Source of the DNA: Pandoraea norimbergensis
GTDB taxonomy: Bacteria > Pseudomonadota > Gammaproteobacteria > Burkholderiales > Burkholderiaceae
Length of the DNA: 64,000 nucleotides
Direction: 5' to 3'
NCBI RefSeq assembly: GCF_001465545.3
Contig: NZ_CP013480.3
Location: forward strand, 1,178,001 to 1,242,000
In this document: piece by piece, positions 9,701 to 19,518 of the stretch
How positions within the stretch are numbered: the first letter of the stretch is position 1
Layout: every line of letters starts with the position of its first letter
The notes under the pieces: model-generated
Told to the model about the DNA's origin: nothing
The model's database searches: none
What the model saw: the letters and a program-made list of their open reading frames with translations, nothing else
Position numbers and translations under genes: made by a program

Positions 9701-12700
9701 GCGGCGGCGCGGTGCTTCGCGGCAGCGAAGTCTTCATCGTGACGAGCTCGCCGACCAGGGGTATCACCATCGAGCAGGGGAGTGGCATCAATACCCTCGG
9801 CTACGGCGTGTCGATGTGGGATTCGACGTTGGGGTATACCTACGCGCCGGGCGCGGCGGGGGTGCTCGCGGTCTCCAACGGACGGCTCTCCATGCTCGCA
9901 CCGGTGGCGTCCACGATTGGCGATTCGTTCGGGGCGGGTTATATCGACCTCGGCGTTTGCGCGGCGGGTGCGGCATGTTCGGGCGAATCGCTGCTGCTCT
10001 CCGAAGGGTCAATTGCGGTGGCGACCGACAAGCGGTTCACAATCTCCGATGCCGTGCGCTACGGCACGCGTCAGTTGTCGCTCGCCGTCGGCCGGGTCAA
10101 TGTCGGCGATCAGGCGTCGCTCGACGCCCTCGCGGCGGACGGACGTCTGGCCACCGGTCTTACGCTCAACCAAGCGGTGCTCTCGCGGCTGATGCGTGGC
10201 GACAGGCTGTATGGCGCGCCTGCGCTGGAAAGCCTCTCGCTCATCGCGCGCGAATCGATCAACTTCTACGATTCCGTCGAACTCTCGACCATCGACGCAG
10301 CGACGGGTAAATCGACCATCGATACGCTCGTGTTGGGTACGCCTGCCATCTTCGGATACGGGGCGAGCGATGCGATCGCACGCATTCGTACCGACCGGCT
10401 CGTGTGGACCGGCTCGAAGTCGCCGGCGGGTGCCATCGTCGCGGGCGGGGCGGGCACCGGCAGCGGGCGGTTGTCCATCGATGCGCGCGAGATCGAGTTC
10501 GGCTTCGGGCCGGCCACGCAGTACGACGCCAATCACGACATGAACCGGATGGCCGTCGGGTTCTCGACGGTGGCGTTAAACGCCAGCGAGCGCGTGAGCG
10601 CTAACCAGAAGGGCACCCTGTCCGTCTATCGTTCGCAGAATGCGTGGAACGATCAGAAGCAGAACTTCGACTACAGCGGGGGCGACATCGTTATCGATAC
10701 GCCGCTGCTCACCGGCGCGGCAGGATCGGTGAACCGGTTCATCGCGGGTGGCAATGTGTCGGTATCCAACGCCAGTGCGCGCACGAAACCCGCGGTCGAC
10801 AACGGCGCACTGGTCGCAGCACTCGGCGCGGAGGTCGGACTGACGGCGGGCGGCGCCGCCACCATCGACACGAATGTCGTGCTGCCGAGCGGCCGACTGA
10901 CGGTGGCCGCTCAGGGCGATGTGACGCTGGGTGACGGCGCACAGCTCGACCTCGCCGGGCGCAAGCTCGATTTCTTCGACACCAGCAAATACAGCTGGGG
11001 TGGCGATGTGGTGGTGTCGAGCGCGAACGGCAACGTGCGCCAGACGGCGGGTTCGCGCATCGATTTGTCGGCGGTGGAGAACCGCGCCGGTAAGCTCAGC
11101 GTTTCGGCGTTGGCACCGACGGGCGGTTTCGTGTCGCTGGCGGGCAAGCTGCTCGGCAGCGCCAGCGGGCGCTACGACGCGGGCGGCACGTTCGTGCCGT
11201 TCACGGCGGGCGGTGTGGATATTCGGGCACAGCGCATCGACGACTTCGCGGCGCTGAACGCGCGTTTGACCGAAGGCGGTGTCTTCGGCAGCCGCAGCTT
11301 CCAGATCAAGCAGGGCGATCTCGTCGTCGGCGACGAACTCAAGGCGCGTGAGATCACCCTGTCGATCGACGGCGGGCGGCTCGATGTGCTCGGACGTGTC
11401 GACGCGAGCGGCGCACAGGTGGGCACGATTCGTCTGTCGGCGCGCGATGGTGTGACGGTTGGCGGCAACGCCGTGCTCGACGCGCACAGCACGACACTGC
11501 GTCTGGACAGCTATGGTCAGCCCATCGAGGCGTCCAACCGTGCGGTCATCGAGATCAACGGTGCGCAGGGGCGTGTGGTGCTGGCCGATGGTGCACGGTT
11601 CGATGTGCGTGCCGGTACGAACGACAAGCGTGGCACGCCGCTCTCGGCAGGCACGGTCGAGATCAGCGCTAAGCGGCTCGGCGGCGCGAACGAGGCGCTG
11701 GGCAACGACATTGCCATCGACGCTGGCGGCAACGTCGTGATCGACGGTGCGCGCTCGATTACGGTCAACGGGATATTCCGCGACACGAAAGCACCGGCAG
11801 GCACGGACGTGACGGTCGACGGCCGTCCGTATCAGGTCGTCAATCAGGCGTACCTGGATGCGCTCCACGCGCAGAACGAGACGTTCATGTCGAACGCGCT
11901 GGCCAACGGCGCGTTGCTGGCGCGTCTGGCCGGATTGCGCCGCTACACCGACGCTTTCCATTTGCGCCCGGGGGTCGAGATCGTCAGTGCGACGCCCAAT
12001 GGCGATATTCACCTCGACGGTGACATCGACCTGTCGCGCTATCGCTACGCGAGCCTGAATCCGAACACGCAGAAGACCGGTGTGTATGGCAGCGGCGAAG
12101 CCGGTGCGCTGACGATCCGCGCTGGCGGCAATTTGAATATATTCGGCAGCCTGAGCGACGGGTTCGACACCAGCAAGCTCACGCCGAACGTCGACAGTCA
12201 GGGGTGGGTGCTGACCAGCGGAAAGGCCGGTTGGGGCGGTGATGCCGTGGTGCCGGTGGGCGGACTGGTAACGCTCGCCGCTGGCACCGCCTTCCCGGCG
12301 GAGCGCAAGCTCAATTACGACGTGCAGGTGGCGGCGGCGAAGCTGCCCGCTGGCACGCGTCTGCCGGCGCTCGCCACGCTTGCCGCCGATCTCACACTGC
12401 CTGCCGGCACCGTGCTCGGAGCCGCCGTGCGCGATGCGTCGGGCAACGTGGTGTATCCGGCCGGTACGGCCCTGACGTCGGCGCTTACCTTGCGCGCCGG
12501 TATGCAACTCGATGCCGGGTTGCTGCTGCCCACCGAGGCGTCCGTGGGGGCCATGCGCTGGCCTGCGGGCGCCGTGATGCCGGTGAGCCTGAAGCTTGCC
12601 GTCGATGTGCAGTTGCGCAAGGGCGCGATCATTCCCTCCGAGACCGACGTCAAGCTGCCGGGGGGCGTGCTGTTCGTCAACGTTCGTCCGGCAGATGCCG

Positions 12701-15700
12701 ACGGCAATCAGGGGCTGATCCACGCGCTTTCACCGATGCTTCAGGCGGGCTCTGCGTCGTGGTCGTTGCGGCTCGTCGCGGGCGCCGACACGTCGGCGGC
12801 CGATCCGCGTGCGTTGCAGCCGCTGGGCGCTGACGGTCGTCTGATTCTCTCGGATACCCATTACGGCATGGGCCAGCTCGATGTGCTCCGGCCGGGAACC
12901 GGCACCCTCGGGGTCTGGCGTTGGGGGCCGGATGCCTGGCAAATGGGCGGTGTCGAGGGCGAGATCGTCACGGATGACGACTGGGCGAACTGGGGCGTTT
13001 CGACGCCCGCAGACATCGAGATGTGGAACGGATACTACGACGCGTTTCATGTCGTGACGCCGGGTGTCCCCGCCGAGTACGACAAGAAGACGCAGCCCGC
13101 GCGTGAGCCGGTCTTCAGCGTGGTGCGCACCGGTACGGGCGATCTCGACATGCTCGCGGCGGGTAACTTCACGATGAACTCGCCGTTCGGCGTCTACACG
13201 GCAGGTACGCAGGCGCGCGATGTGACGAGCGCCTATAACCTCGCCCGCGCCAAGGTCAATAACGCATCCGTGCTTGGCGCAGACGGCACATCCTTCGAAA
13301 AATACGTCAGCGGTACACAGAGTCTCTACAGCGCGTGGTATCCGGAGCACGGCGGCAATCTGTTCGTGCGCGCTCAGGGCGAGATTCGCGGCGATACCGT
13401 TGGTCAGCGCGACGGGTATTCGCGTGCCACAAGCTTCGGCGTGCCGCGAGCGGTGCCGGATTCCGGCAACGTCGGCAATTGGTTGTGGCGGCAGGGATCG
13501 GGTTCCGCGATCGCACAAGGTGGCGTGCCGGCTGCCTGGTGGATCAACTTCGGGACTTACGCCGTCGGCAAGCAATCCGGCTACTCGGTGTATGAAACGG
13601 CGCCGTTCCTGATCGGCTTTACCGGACTTGGCACGCTCGGCGGCGGTAATGTCGTGCTCGAAGCCGGTGGCAATGCCGGCATGCTGGAGTCGCGCATCGG
13701 GCCGGGAAGTGCCGACGGTACGCGTGCGACGGCGCGTAGCGAAGGCCTGAACGTGTCGGTCGGCAGCACCGGGCGCGTGTCGGCAGACGGCTCTCAGATT
13801 CAGTTGACGGGGGGCGGCGATCTCGACGTGCGTATCGGCGGCGGGCTGAATCCGGTGCGCGAAGCACGTGCCGTGGTATCGATCGGCAGCGCTGTGAACG
13901 AGGCATCGGAGTGGCGCAACGGGAATCTGGCGTTGAACGGCACGTTCACAAATCTGCGCGGGGCGACGCGCATCGAAGCGGGGGCACTTGGCGGTGTCGA
14001 TACCCGTTTCGGCGCACCCGACTTGCGCGAAGCCCGGGCGCGCGATGTATTTACGGCGCAAACGGCGTTCGCGACCGGCGGCCCGACGCTGGTGCTCGGC
14101 GACTCGGCGGCGCGCATCGACACGCGCGGCGATCTGGTGATCGGCGGCTATGGCGACGCGACACGCTTGCAGCAGCGAACCAATGGCACGCCGTTCTCGG
14201 CTGGCGGTGTCGACTACAGCGGCGAAGGTTTCAGTTGGTTCACGCTGTGGACGCCCTCGACCGCCATCGACTTGTTCAGTGTGGGGGGGAATCTCTCGCC
14301 GCTCACCGCGATGGCCGACAATCGCAAAGCGTCGAACTATGCCCCAACCGACGGTCGCTTCGTGCTGCCGGCAACGCTTCGTGCCGTGGCAGCGAGCGGC
14401 AATATTTACAACGGCTTTTCGGCGACAGCGATTACCGACAGGGCCTCGGCCGTCACCATCGGCGATACCCCTGCGTTGCTGGCGCCCGAGCCCGTCAGTT
14501 CATTGTTCAAGGTCGCTACCGATGGCGGGGCGCTCGAGATGATTGCGGGGCGTTCGGTGTATGGGTCGGGTTACCCGATCAGCCGCTCGGCGGCAGATCC
14601 GACGGCCCTGCCTACGCCGCAGCATCCGGCGTTTGCCGGCGGTGTGCAAACGGCATGGTTTGGCCGTGTCTTTCTCACCAATGTCAGACAGGACGCGCTG
14701 GCGCCAGAGCTCATCCCCACCCCCGGGTGGGACTCGGCAACGATATTCCCGATGTTTAGCCTGACCCCGGCGACTGTGTCCGGTTACGACTTCACCGGTA
14801 TTTCCCCGGCGCGCTTCTACGCACTCACGGGCGATATCGTGGGCCTGCACACCGGCGGGATCGACTATCGCGGCAGCATTCAGCCCAAACAGGGCACCCA
14901 GCCGACTTGGTACGAGGGCAACGGCGCAGTGGCCATCCGGGCCGGACGGGACATTGTCAGCTCGGGAACGCCGCTGGGCACCTATCTGGACACCGACAGC
15001 CTGTTCGCCGGCTGGACCACGACGCCGGACTTCCGGGACCCGGTGAACAACCCGGGGCGGCCGATGACGGTGGCGAGCACGACGATGCGCGGCAATCTGA
15101 TCGTGCAGAACTCGGCAGACGATGTCTCCGTGGTGTCGGCGGGCCGGGACATTCTTTACAGCACGTTCTACGTGGCGGGTCCGGGGGTGCTGGAAATCAC
15201 CGCGGGACGCAACGTGTTCATGGGCGACAAGGCCGAATTGCGCAGTCTCGGCGCGCTCGCCAACGTCAAGGCGGGCGACCGGAGCAATGGGGCGGCGATT
15301 GCCGTGGCCGCCGGTGTGGGGCCGAAGGGGCTCGACGGTATCAACTTCAAGGCGTTCGCCGCCCGGTATCTCGATGCGGCGAATCAGGCAGACGGCTCGC
15401 GGCCGTTTGCGGATCAGCCGGGTAAGGCGGTGGTCGTGTATGGCGGAGAACTTACGCTCCCGGGTTGGCTGCGTCAGGAGTTTGGCTACGACGGCACTGC
15501 CGCCGGGGCCGATGCGTTCCTCGTCCAGAAGCAGGCGGAGCTCGACGCGGCAGGTAAGGCGGCGGGCAGCGGCGGTGGCGTGGCGAAACGTGATCTGCGC
15601 AACGAGTTCGGGCAGCAAAGCCAGCTTTATCTGGTGAACTGGCTTGCCACGCGTTTTGGTGGTCGCAATAGCCTTGGCCGTCAATTCGATGCGGCGTCGA

Positions 15701-16893
15701 TGGATGCGCGTCAGTTCTTCGATGCGCTTCCGGCCGAGCAGCAGCGCGCTTATCTGCGTGATGTGTACTTCGCGGAGTTGCGCGCCTCGGGGCGTGAGTA
15801 CAACGACGCCAGCGGCCAGCGTGCAGGGAGCTATCTGCGGGGGCGCGAAGCGATTGCCACGCTGTTCCCCGCGAAGGATGCGTCTGGCGCTGCGATCGAG
15901 TACGACGGCAGCCTCACGATGTACAGCAGCGCGCTCTATTACCTTGAGAACCTCGGGCGAATTTCGACGACGCGCCCGAAGCCCGGCGTGACGTATCTGA
16001 CGCAAGAGCAATGGGCGGCGCGGGGCAGTCCGGCGTACTTCGTGCCTCACTACGAAGTGCAGGACGCCGGCATTCATACCGACTTCGGCGGCGGGGTGAG
16101 CATTCTCACGCCGGGCGGGCGCACGCTGGTGGGGGTGGACGGCGGCTTCGTGCCGGGCGAAGGCTCGGGGGTGCTTACGCAGGGACGCGGCAACATCGAT
16201 CTGTATGCGCGTGACAGCATCCTGCTCGGTCAGAGCCGTGTGTTCACCACCTTCGGCGGCAATATTCTGGCCTGGTCGGCGCAGGGGGATATCAACGCGG
16301 GACGTGGGTCGAAGTCGACGGTGGTCTACACGCCGCAACGTCGTGTGTATGACGAACTCGGGGTGGTGTCGTTGTCGCCGACCACGCCGAACACCGGTGC
16401 CGGCATCGCTACGCTGAACCCGATCCCGGAGATTCCGCCGGGCGACATCGATCTGATCGCACCGCTCGGCACGGTCGACGCGGGTGAGGCGGGCATTCGG
16501 GTGTCCGGTAACGTGAATATCGCGGCGCTGCGGGTCATGAACGCCGAGAACATTCAGGTGCAGGGCAAGTCCGTCGGCATTCCGACCATTGCGGCCGTGA
16601 ACGTGGGGGCGCTGACGAATGCCAGCGCCACGGCAGCGCAGGCGGCAGCTGCGGCGCAGGATGCCGTAGCGCGTGACCGGGCGTCGTCGCGCCAGAATCA
16701 GCCGTCGATCTTCTCGGTGCGCATGATCGATGCGGCAACGTCTGGCGATGCGGCGGGCAAGCCGCGTGCCGATAGCGGCCGGATGTTCCGCTACGATCCG
16801 GCGTCGCCCGTGCAGGTCCTCGGGCAGATGAACCTGAGTGAAGCGCAGATGCAGGCGCTGACACCGACCGAGCGCAGGAACCTGATGCGTTGA
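3712..16893 (+). CDS. Giant two-partner-secretion exoprotein (TpsA), FHA N-terminal domain and DUF3739 C-terminus (PdtA-like)
   Basis: A single 13.2-kb frame gives about 4394 residues. From the ATG at 3712 (another at 3718) a long Arg-rich signal peptide ends near GAAQAQQ. The TPS/haemagglutination-activity domain lies at about 4087-4520 (LKVDTNSLTAGWINAKQDI, ILNWETFNVGRRTTVEF, VNRNGIQFTG in place of the usual NPNG). A very long body of Gly/Asn/Asp-rich strands typical of a right-handed beta-helix follows, with a Leu/Ala/Gly repeat patch at 12262-12665. The end (about 15150-16880) fits DUF3739, including NAENIQVQGKSVGIPTIAAVN. Such proteins are exported by Sec and cross the outer membrane through a TpsB pore, acting as adhesins or large surface fibres. 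No TpsB gene is in the window. Position behind the STN/ECF/FecR genes suggests regulation by them, as for PdtA. An upstream in-frame ATG at 3628 would mask the signal peptide. Confidence 0.93.
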   Translation: MTMHKRVVSLSTRTRASARLPRIRPLAQAVAVFAATSAMIGAAQAQQAFSSAWFAARGAAQSTAAQTGRLPNGMPVSSLQNPGEQQQRANQALQNSIANLATAAQGIAAMQAAQSAARQVAAATPETIPDGLAAGGLKVDTNSLTAGWINAKQDIAQSRDAAGNTKVAIEQTGEKAILNWETFNVGRRTTVEFVQQPGWAVLNRVNDPLARPSQIQGQIKADGTVMIVNRNGIQFTGTAQVDTRNLVAAAVGMTNDQFNRGIYGTAVSGSTVPTFANDLQVSGSSVSHTGATANVTVDAGARINTRRPQSVTEGGGYVLLLGREAHNRGTIVTPSGQTVLAAGDSFVIRRGVGTDGNLNSSTRGNEVEPKLLSGSTAGRVSNSGLILAELGDITLAARQVEQSGVLVSSSSVNTRGTIHLSATGDTNALVRVAPGAINAIVLDTSSDAALDAQRTTLLAQADKVAEAGLFNRRDQSLVQIVSSGDVLFDSDSLTLATGGQINVLATRRAMAMERARLDVSGAVGVKMAMSANNVEVNVQGNEQRDAPSNRDTHMLNNLTVYIDRRYLVRVPAGTQGYTTDRWYTQGGLLEVSGYLNTASHGIGEWAAQGGTVQLGGAEVVTRAGSLINLAGGTLDVQTGMIRQSWLRGADGQLYRVDNAPGDLRYLGVYRGFEVEHARWGKGTTETYATMFIAPGQRLENGYTVGRDAGRLIVSGPSVVLEGDVDTTVFQGPRQTQAADRGLYDGYLQSQLAAPRAGQLVVGKLTPYYDDVSLSLRDSPSAIARTIDVGDVQALAATIAQGSPLDAQRAGKITIDADWLNRQQFGGVKLLATDEVTLSRDIRVADGGDVGLHATRVDIGANITARGGSIAAGNVVMRMLATSGNGTWGDSPLTDPAVVTGGQSVKVASGVTLDVRGLWGRADDGEAGIHGMPYLNGGSVVFSTTGDVRVQQGSTIDVSSGAALLSGGTVRGGKGGNVSLLASQYDAAGKKNGELHLDGALRGYGASGGGTLTLNTGNSVVIGGPASVVALPDTWLDTSLFSTGFSRYDVTGQRNVTVADNTRLDVVMPVLNIDKQAAGGAFSGSDPFGVMSVLLAPVWQSDAAKGTLTQRGGADIALSAGAMRKRGQLSVGEGARIEVDPGRSISLTGNGQMTVLGTLRAVSGTVSLLPGLFSATDGYDGPEGMFTPTSIWLGGNSVIDVASRAVVAQGASGAISGKVAAGGTIQIGAKYVAGATQVDASDAFVIVRPGAQLDASGSAADIDVPGQGRTHVVSNGGVISLASGRGLYLDGDMKAAAGGAGAAGGTLNVVLETLTYGMVDRVTLRGPMVDDSVRVAHELTVAQTQGNSRLSDTLAPGSLGGGLTMGSARIGVDRVTAGGFDNLALFANGMMSFDGNVNLALGQSLRLTASSFGLATTAAPDTQVRLAAPYVQLAGPTRQQIDNYIIPNPVSGSKNSGQGSGTLGAPLLAEKTKFEIDGALIDVAGRMQFGTAGTIETNAGTPVSVLRNAFGNVALRSTGDLRLLDKTEVYSPGDMTLAAVQIYPGQNATAKIVVGQRSYPSDCCVRTTRLDPERVLTVERVGDSLVPQPYSLFGRMTLLAGQIRQGGVLRAPMGGIVFGSSLDTEANGVLHLLPGSVTSVSANGLVMPYGGTLDGLSYLNAAADAVYGLAGGGPSVIVYSHSVAADPGAVIDLSGGGEIRGAAFLTGRGGSTDARLAPLMQVVQTGTKGSFRLPSLSSNPVYAIVPGAQPAYAPVVGENGAGAPLAGQQITIGAGVPGLPAGTYTLLPSTFALLPGAYRVELQTQAVSQAGLAPVAMRNGSLTLPAQLSVNNTAIRNATPTQVVLTSADVLRTYSQYNEMSYADFARATSDRVGAPRSLLEADAKRLDLMFLPDIYWGKVGDTPALRFEGTVNVAPAKGGYGASLLVNADNIEIIGAGATPRQGDRSLISLKADDLNAIGAARVGIGALPVVSQDNSGSILNATTAGFSGRANNVVLRGGAVLRGSEVFIVTSSPTRGITIEQGSGINTLGYGVSMWDSTLGYTYAPGAAGVLAVSNGRLSMLAPVASTIGDSFGAGYIDLGVCAAGAACSGESLLLSEGSIAVATDKRFTISDAVRYGTRQLSLAVGRVNVGDQASLDALAADGRLATGLTLNQAVLSRLMRGDRLYGAPALESLSLIARESINFYDSVELSTIDAATGKSTIDTLVLGTPAIFGYGASDAIARIRTDRLVWTGSKSPAGAIVAGGAGTGSGRLSIDAREIEFGFGPATQYDANHDMNRMAVGFSTVALNASERVSANQKGTLSVYRSQNAWNDQKQNFDYSGGDIVIDTPLLTGAAGSVNRFIAGGNVSVSNASARTKPAVDNGALVAALGAEVGLTAGGAATIDTNVVLPSGRLTVAAQGDVTLGDGAQLDLAGRKLDFFDTSKYSWGGDVVVSSANGNVRQTAGSRIDLSAVENRAGKLSVSALAPTGGFVSLAGKLLGSASGRYDAGGTFVPFTAGGVDIRAQRIDDFAALNARLTEGGVFGSRSFQIKQGDLVVGDELKAREITLSIDGGRLDVLGRVDASGAQVGTIRLSARDGVTVGGNAVLDAHSTTLRLDSYGQPIEASNRAVIEINGAQGRVVLADGARFDVRAGTNDKRGTPLSAGTVEISAKRLGGANEALGNDIAIDAGGNVVIDGARSITVNGIFRDTKAPAGTDVTVDGRPYQVVNQAYLDALHAQNETFMSNALANGALLARLAGLRRYTDAFHLRPGVEIVSATPNGDIHLDGDIDLSRYRYASLNPNTQKTGVYGSGEAGALTIRAGGNLNIFGSLSDGFDTSKLTPNVDSQGWVLTSGKAGWGGDAVVPVGGLVTLAAGTAFPAERKLNYDVQVAAAKLPAGTRLPALATLAADLTLPAGTVLGAAVRDASGNVVYPAGTALTSALTLRAGMQLDAGLLLPTEASVGAMRWPAGAVMPVSLKLAVDVQLRKGAIIPSETDVKLPGGVLFVNVRPADADGNQGLIHALSPMLQAGSASWSLRLVAGADTSAADPRALQPLGADGRLILSDTHYGMGQLDVLRPGTGTLGVWRWGPDAWQMGGVEGEIVTDDDWANWGVSTPADIEMWNGYYDAFHVVTPGVPAEYDKKTQPAREPVFSVVRTGTGDLDMLAAGNFTMNSPFGVYTAGTQARDVTSAYNLARAKVNNASVLGADGTSFEKYVSGTQSLYSAWYPEHGGNLFVRAQGEIRGDTVGQRDGYSRATSFGVPRAVPDSGNVGNWLWRQGSGSAIAQGGVPAAWWINFGTYAVGKQSGYSVYETAPFLIGFTGLGTLGGGNVVLEAGGNAGMLESRIGPGSADGTRATARSEGLNVSVGSTGRVSADGSQIQLTGGGDLDVRIGGGLNPVREARAVVSIGSAVNEASEWRNGNLALNGTFTNLRGATRIEAGALGGVDTRFGAPDLREARARDVFTAQTAFATGGPTLVLGDSAARIDTRGDLVIGGYGDATRLQQRTNGTPFSAGGVDYSGEGFSWFTLWTPSTAIDLFSVGGNLSPLTAMADNRKASNYAPTDGRFVLPATLRAVAASGNIYNGFSATAITDRASAVTIGDTPALLAPEPVSSLFKVATDGGALEMIAGRSVYGSGYPISRSAADPTALPTPQHPAFAGGVQTAWFGRVFLTNVRQDALAPELIPTPGWDSATIFPMFSLTPATVSGYDFTGISPARFYALTGDIVGLHTGGIDYRGSIQPKQGTQPTWYEGNGAVAIRAGRDIVSSGTPLGTYLDTDSLFAGWTTTPDFRDPVNNPGRPMTVASTTMRGNLIVQNSADDVSVVSAGRDILYSTFYVAGPGVLEITAGRNVFMGDKAELRSLGALANVKAGDRSNGAAIAVAAGVGPKGLDGINFKAFAARYLDAANQADGSRPFADQPGKAVVVYGGELTLPGWLRQEFGYDGTAAGADAFLVQKQAELDAAGKAAGSGGGVAKRDLRNEFGQQSQLYLVNWLATRFGGRNSLGRQFDAASMDARQFFDALPAEQQRAYLRDVYFAELRASGREYNDASGQRAGSYLRGREAIATLFPAKDASGAAIEYDGSLTMYSSALYYLENLGRISTTRPKPGVTYLTQEQWAARGSPAYFVPHYEVQDAGIHTDFGGGVSILTPGGRTLVGVDGGFVPGEGSGVLTQGRGNIDLYARDSILLGQSRVFTTFGGNILAWSAQGDINAGRGSKSTVVYTPQRRVYDELGVVSLSPTTPNTGAGIATLNPIPEIPPGDIDLIAPLGTVDAGEAGIRVSGNVNIAALRVMNAENIQVQGKSVGIPTIAAVNVGALTNASATAAQAAAAAQDAVARDRASSRQNQPSIFSVRMIDAATSGDAAGKPRADSGRMFRYDPASPVQVLGQMNLSEAQMQALTPTERRNLMR
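12262..12665 (+). repeat. Degenerate LPAGT-type repeat patch inside the exoprotein
   Basis: About 135 residues repeat short blocks built on L-x-AGT-x-L followed by a Leu-rich stretch: VTLAAGTAF, KLPAGTRL, LTLPAGTVL, VYPAGTALT, LTLRAGMQL, MRWPAGAVM, VQLRKGAII. The spacing is irregular (about 15-25 residues). This differs from the Asn/Gly-rich beta-helix around it and looks like an inserted repetitive module of unknown role. Confidence 0.55.
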
Positions 16894-16924
16894 TCGTCGA
16901 CGCACAAAGGTGAGGGAAAGGAAC

Positions 16925-16963
16925 ACGCCGCAGGGGCCGTTGTTTGGCGCCTGCGGCGTTTTT
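16925..16963 (+). terminator. Rho-independent terminator after the exoprotein gene
   Basis: A 10-bp perfect stem (ACGCCGCAGG at 16925-16934, CCTGCGGCGT at 16950-16959) with a 15-nt loop runs into TTTTT at 16959-16963. It lies 32 bases after the exoprotein stop and insulates the gene from the rrn promoters downstream. Confidence 0.85.
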
Positions 16964-17065
16964 CATTGATGGTGCCCGGTGGATCAGACGTCGATCGTGC
17001 GCCACTCGCTATATATAGCGCGACGGCGGGATTTGGCGCCTTTTCAAAATAGTTTCACAAAGTGC

Positions 17066-17094
17066 TTGCGCAGTTCGCGGAACGTGACTAATAT
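17066..17094 (+). promoter_or_regulatory. rrn promoter P1
   Basis: TTGCGC (17066-17071), a 17-bp spacer and TAATAT (17089-17094) form a good sigma-70 promoter, preceded by an AT-rich UP-like stretch (TTTTCAAAATAG at 17041-17052). It is the upstream of two promoters for the ribosomal RNA operon. Confidence 0.75.
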
Positions 17095-17230
17095 CTCGTC
17101 TCTCGCAACGACAGCGACGCAGCGAAAGCAGCGAAGCAGAAGGAAGCGACGGGCTGGAAAGCCCGGTGGTTAGTGGTTTTAGAGCTTGTGAGTCGCTACG
17201 GCGGCGAGCGAAAAGAAGCGAAAAAAACTG

Positions 17231-17259
17231 TTGACGACGACGAGAAGCTGCGACATAAT
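17231..17259 (+). promoter_or_regulatory. rrn promoter P2
   Basis: TTGACG (17231-17236), a 17-bp spacer and CATAAT (17254-17259), preceded by an A-rich run (GCGAAAAAAACTG). It is close to the sigma-70 consensus and lies about 275 bp before the 16S gene. Confidence 0.75.
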
Positions 17260-17344
17260 CTCACTTCTCTGCTGCTGATGCAGCGACGCAGAAAACGAAG
17301 CGACGGCGCGGTAATGATGCGACGAAGCGAAGTTCGAAGCGATT

Positions 17345-17356
17345 GATCTTTAAAAA
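17345..17356 (+). promoter_or_regulatory. boxA-like antitermination site in the rrn leader
   Basis: GATCTTTAAAAA resembles boxA (consensus TGCTCTTTAACA) and sits in the transcribed leader between P2 and the 16S gene, as in other beta-proteobacterial rrn operons. It would load the Nus antitermination complex. Confidence 0.6.
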
Positions 17357-17534
17357 TTGAACAACCGATAAGTGTGGGCACTCGATGAAAAGTGCGTCTG
17401 CTTCGGCAGATAAGCTTTAAATTTATTGAGGCTCACATAGTAATAGGTAAGTTAAGTAATTAACTTGTCAGCATACTTTGAGAGCGACCGGTTCAAGTGA
17501 TTTATCACGAAAAACCGAAAACAGTAACAGGTTT

Positions 17535-19070
<1,536 letters not shown>

Positions 19071-19131
19071 GAGCATGCACTGGAAGTTGAGTGTTCACGC
19101 TTATCGGTTGTTGACTGCGTAGATCTAAGTC

Positions 19132-19208
19132 GGGTCTGTAGCTCAGGTGGTTAGAGCACCGTCTTGATAAGGCGGGGGTCGAAGGTTCAAGTCCTTCCAG
19201 ACCCACCA
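19132..19208 (+). tRNA. tRNA-Ile (GAT)
   Basis: A 77-nt cloverleaf begins GGGTCTG and ends CAGACCC-A-CCA with CCA encoded. The anticodon GAT (19166-19168) sits in the loop CTTGATAAG and the T-arm is GGTTCAAGTCC. It is in the standard 16S-23S spacer position. Confidence 0.97.
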
Positions 19209-19320
19209 ATCTCTTTCCACCGACGCCTGGTAGAAAGAAATTAGGCTGAGGCAAGGCACAAAAAGCTGCCGCATACATTGGTATGCAAAGGTTTTTGTAA
19301 CGCCGCATCAGACTGATTTT

Positions 19321-19396
19321 GGGGGCATAGCTCAGCTGGGAGAGCACCTGCTTTGCAAGCAGGGGGTCGTCGGTTCGATCCCGTCTGCCTCCACCA
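19321..19396 (+). tRNA. tRNA-Ala (TGC)
   Basis: A 76-nt cloverleaf has acceptor GGGGGCA pairing with TGCCTCC, which includes the G3-U70 pair recognised by alanyl-tRNA synthetase. The anticodon TGC is at 19354-19356, the T-arm GGTTCGATCC is present and CCA is encoded. It is the second spacer tRNA of the rrn operon. Confidence 0.97.
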
Positions 19397-19506
19397 ATTC
19401 CTTAGATCGTACATCGATGTCAGTCAAAAGCTTTTACGTCTGTAGTAAATCCCTATAGAGATTTCACGTGAATGTTTTTGAATGACAGCAATGTCATGCA
19501 GTTATT

Positions 19507-19518
19507 TGTTCTTTAACA
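19507..19518 (+). promoter_or_regulatory. boxA before the 23S gene
   Basis: TGTTCTTTAACA differs from the boxA consensus TGCTCTTTAACA by one base. It lies in the 280-nt spacer between tRNA-Ala and 23S rRNA, the normal place for the second rrn antitermination site. Confidence 0.75.

Noticed and set aside
3742..16926. Several long antisense frames (up to 808 codons) inside the exoprotein gene
   Set aside because: The plus strand carries one continuous 13-kb frame with a clear TPS domain, signal peptide and DUF3739 end. The opposite frames are compositional shadows.
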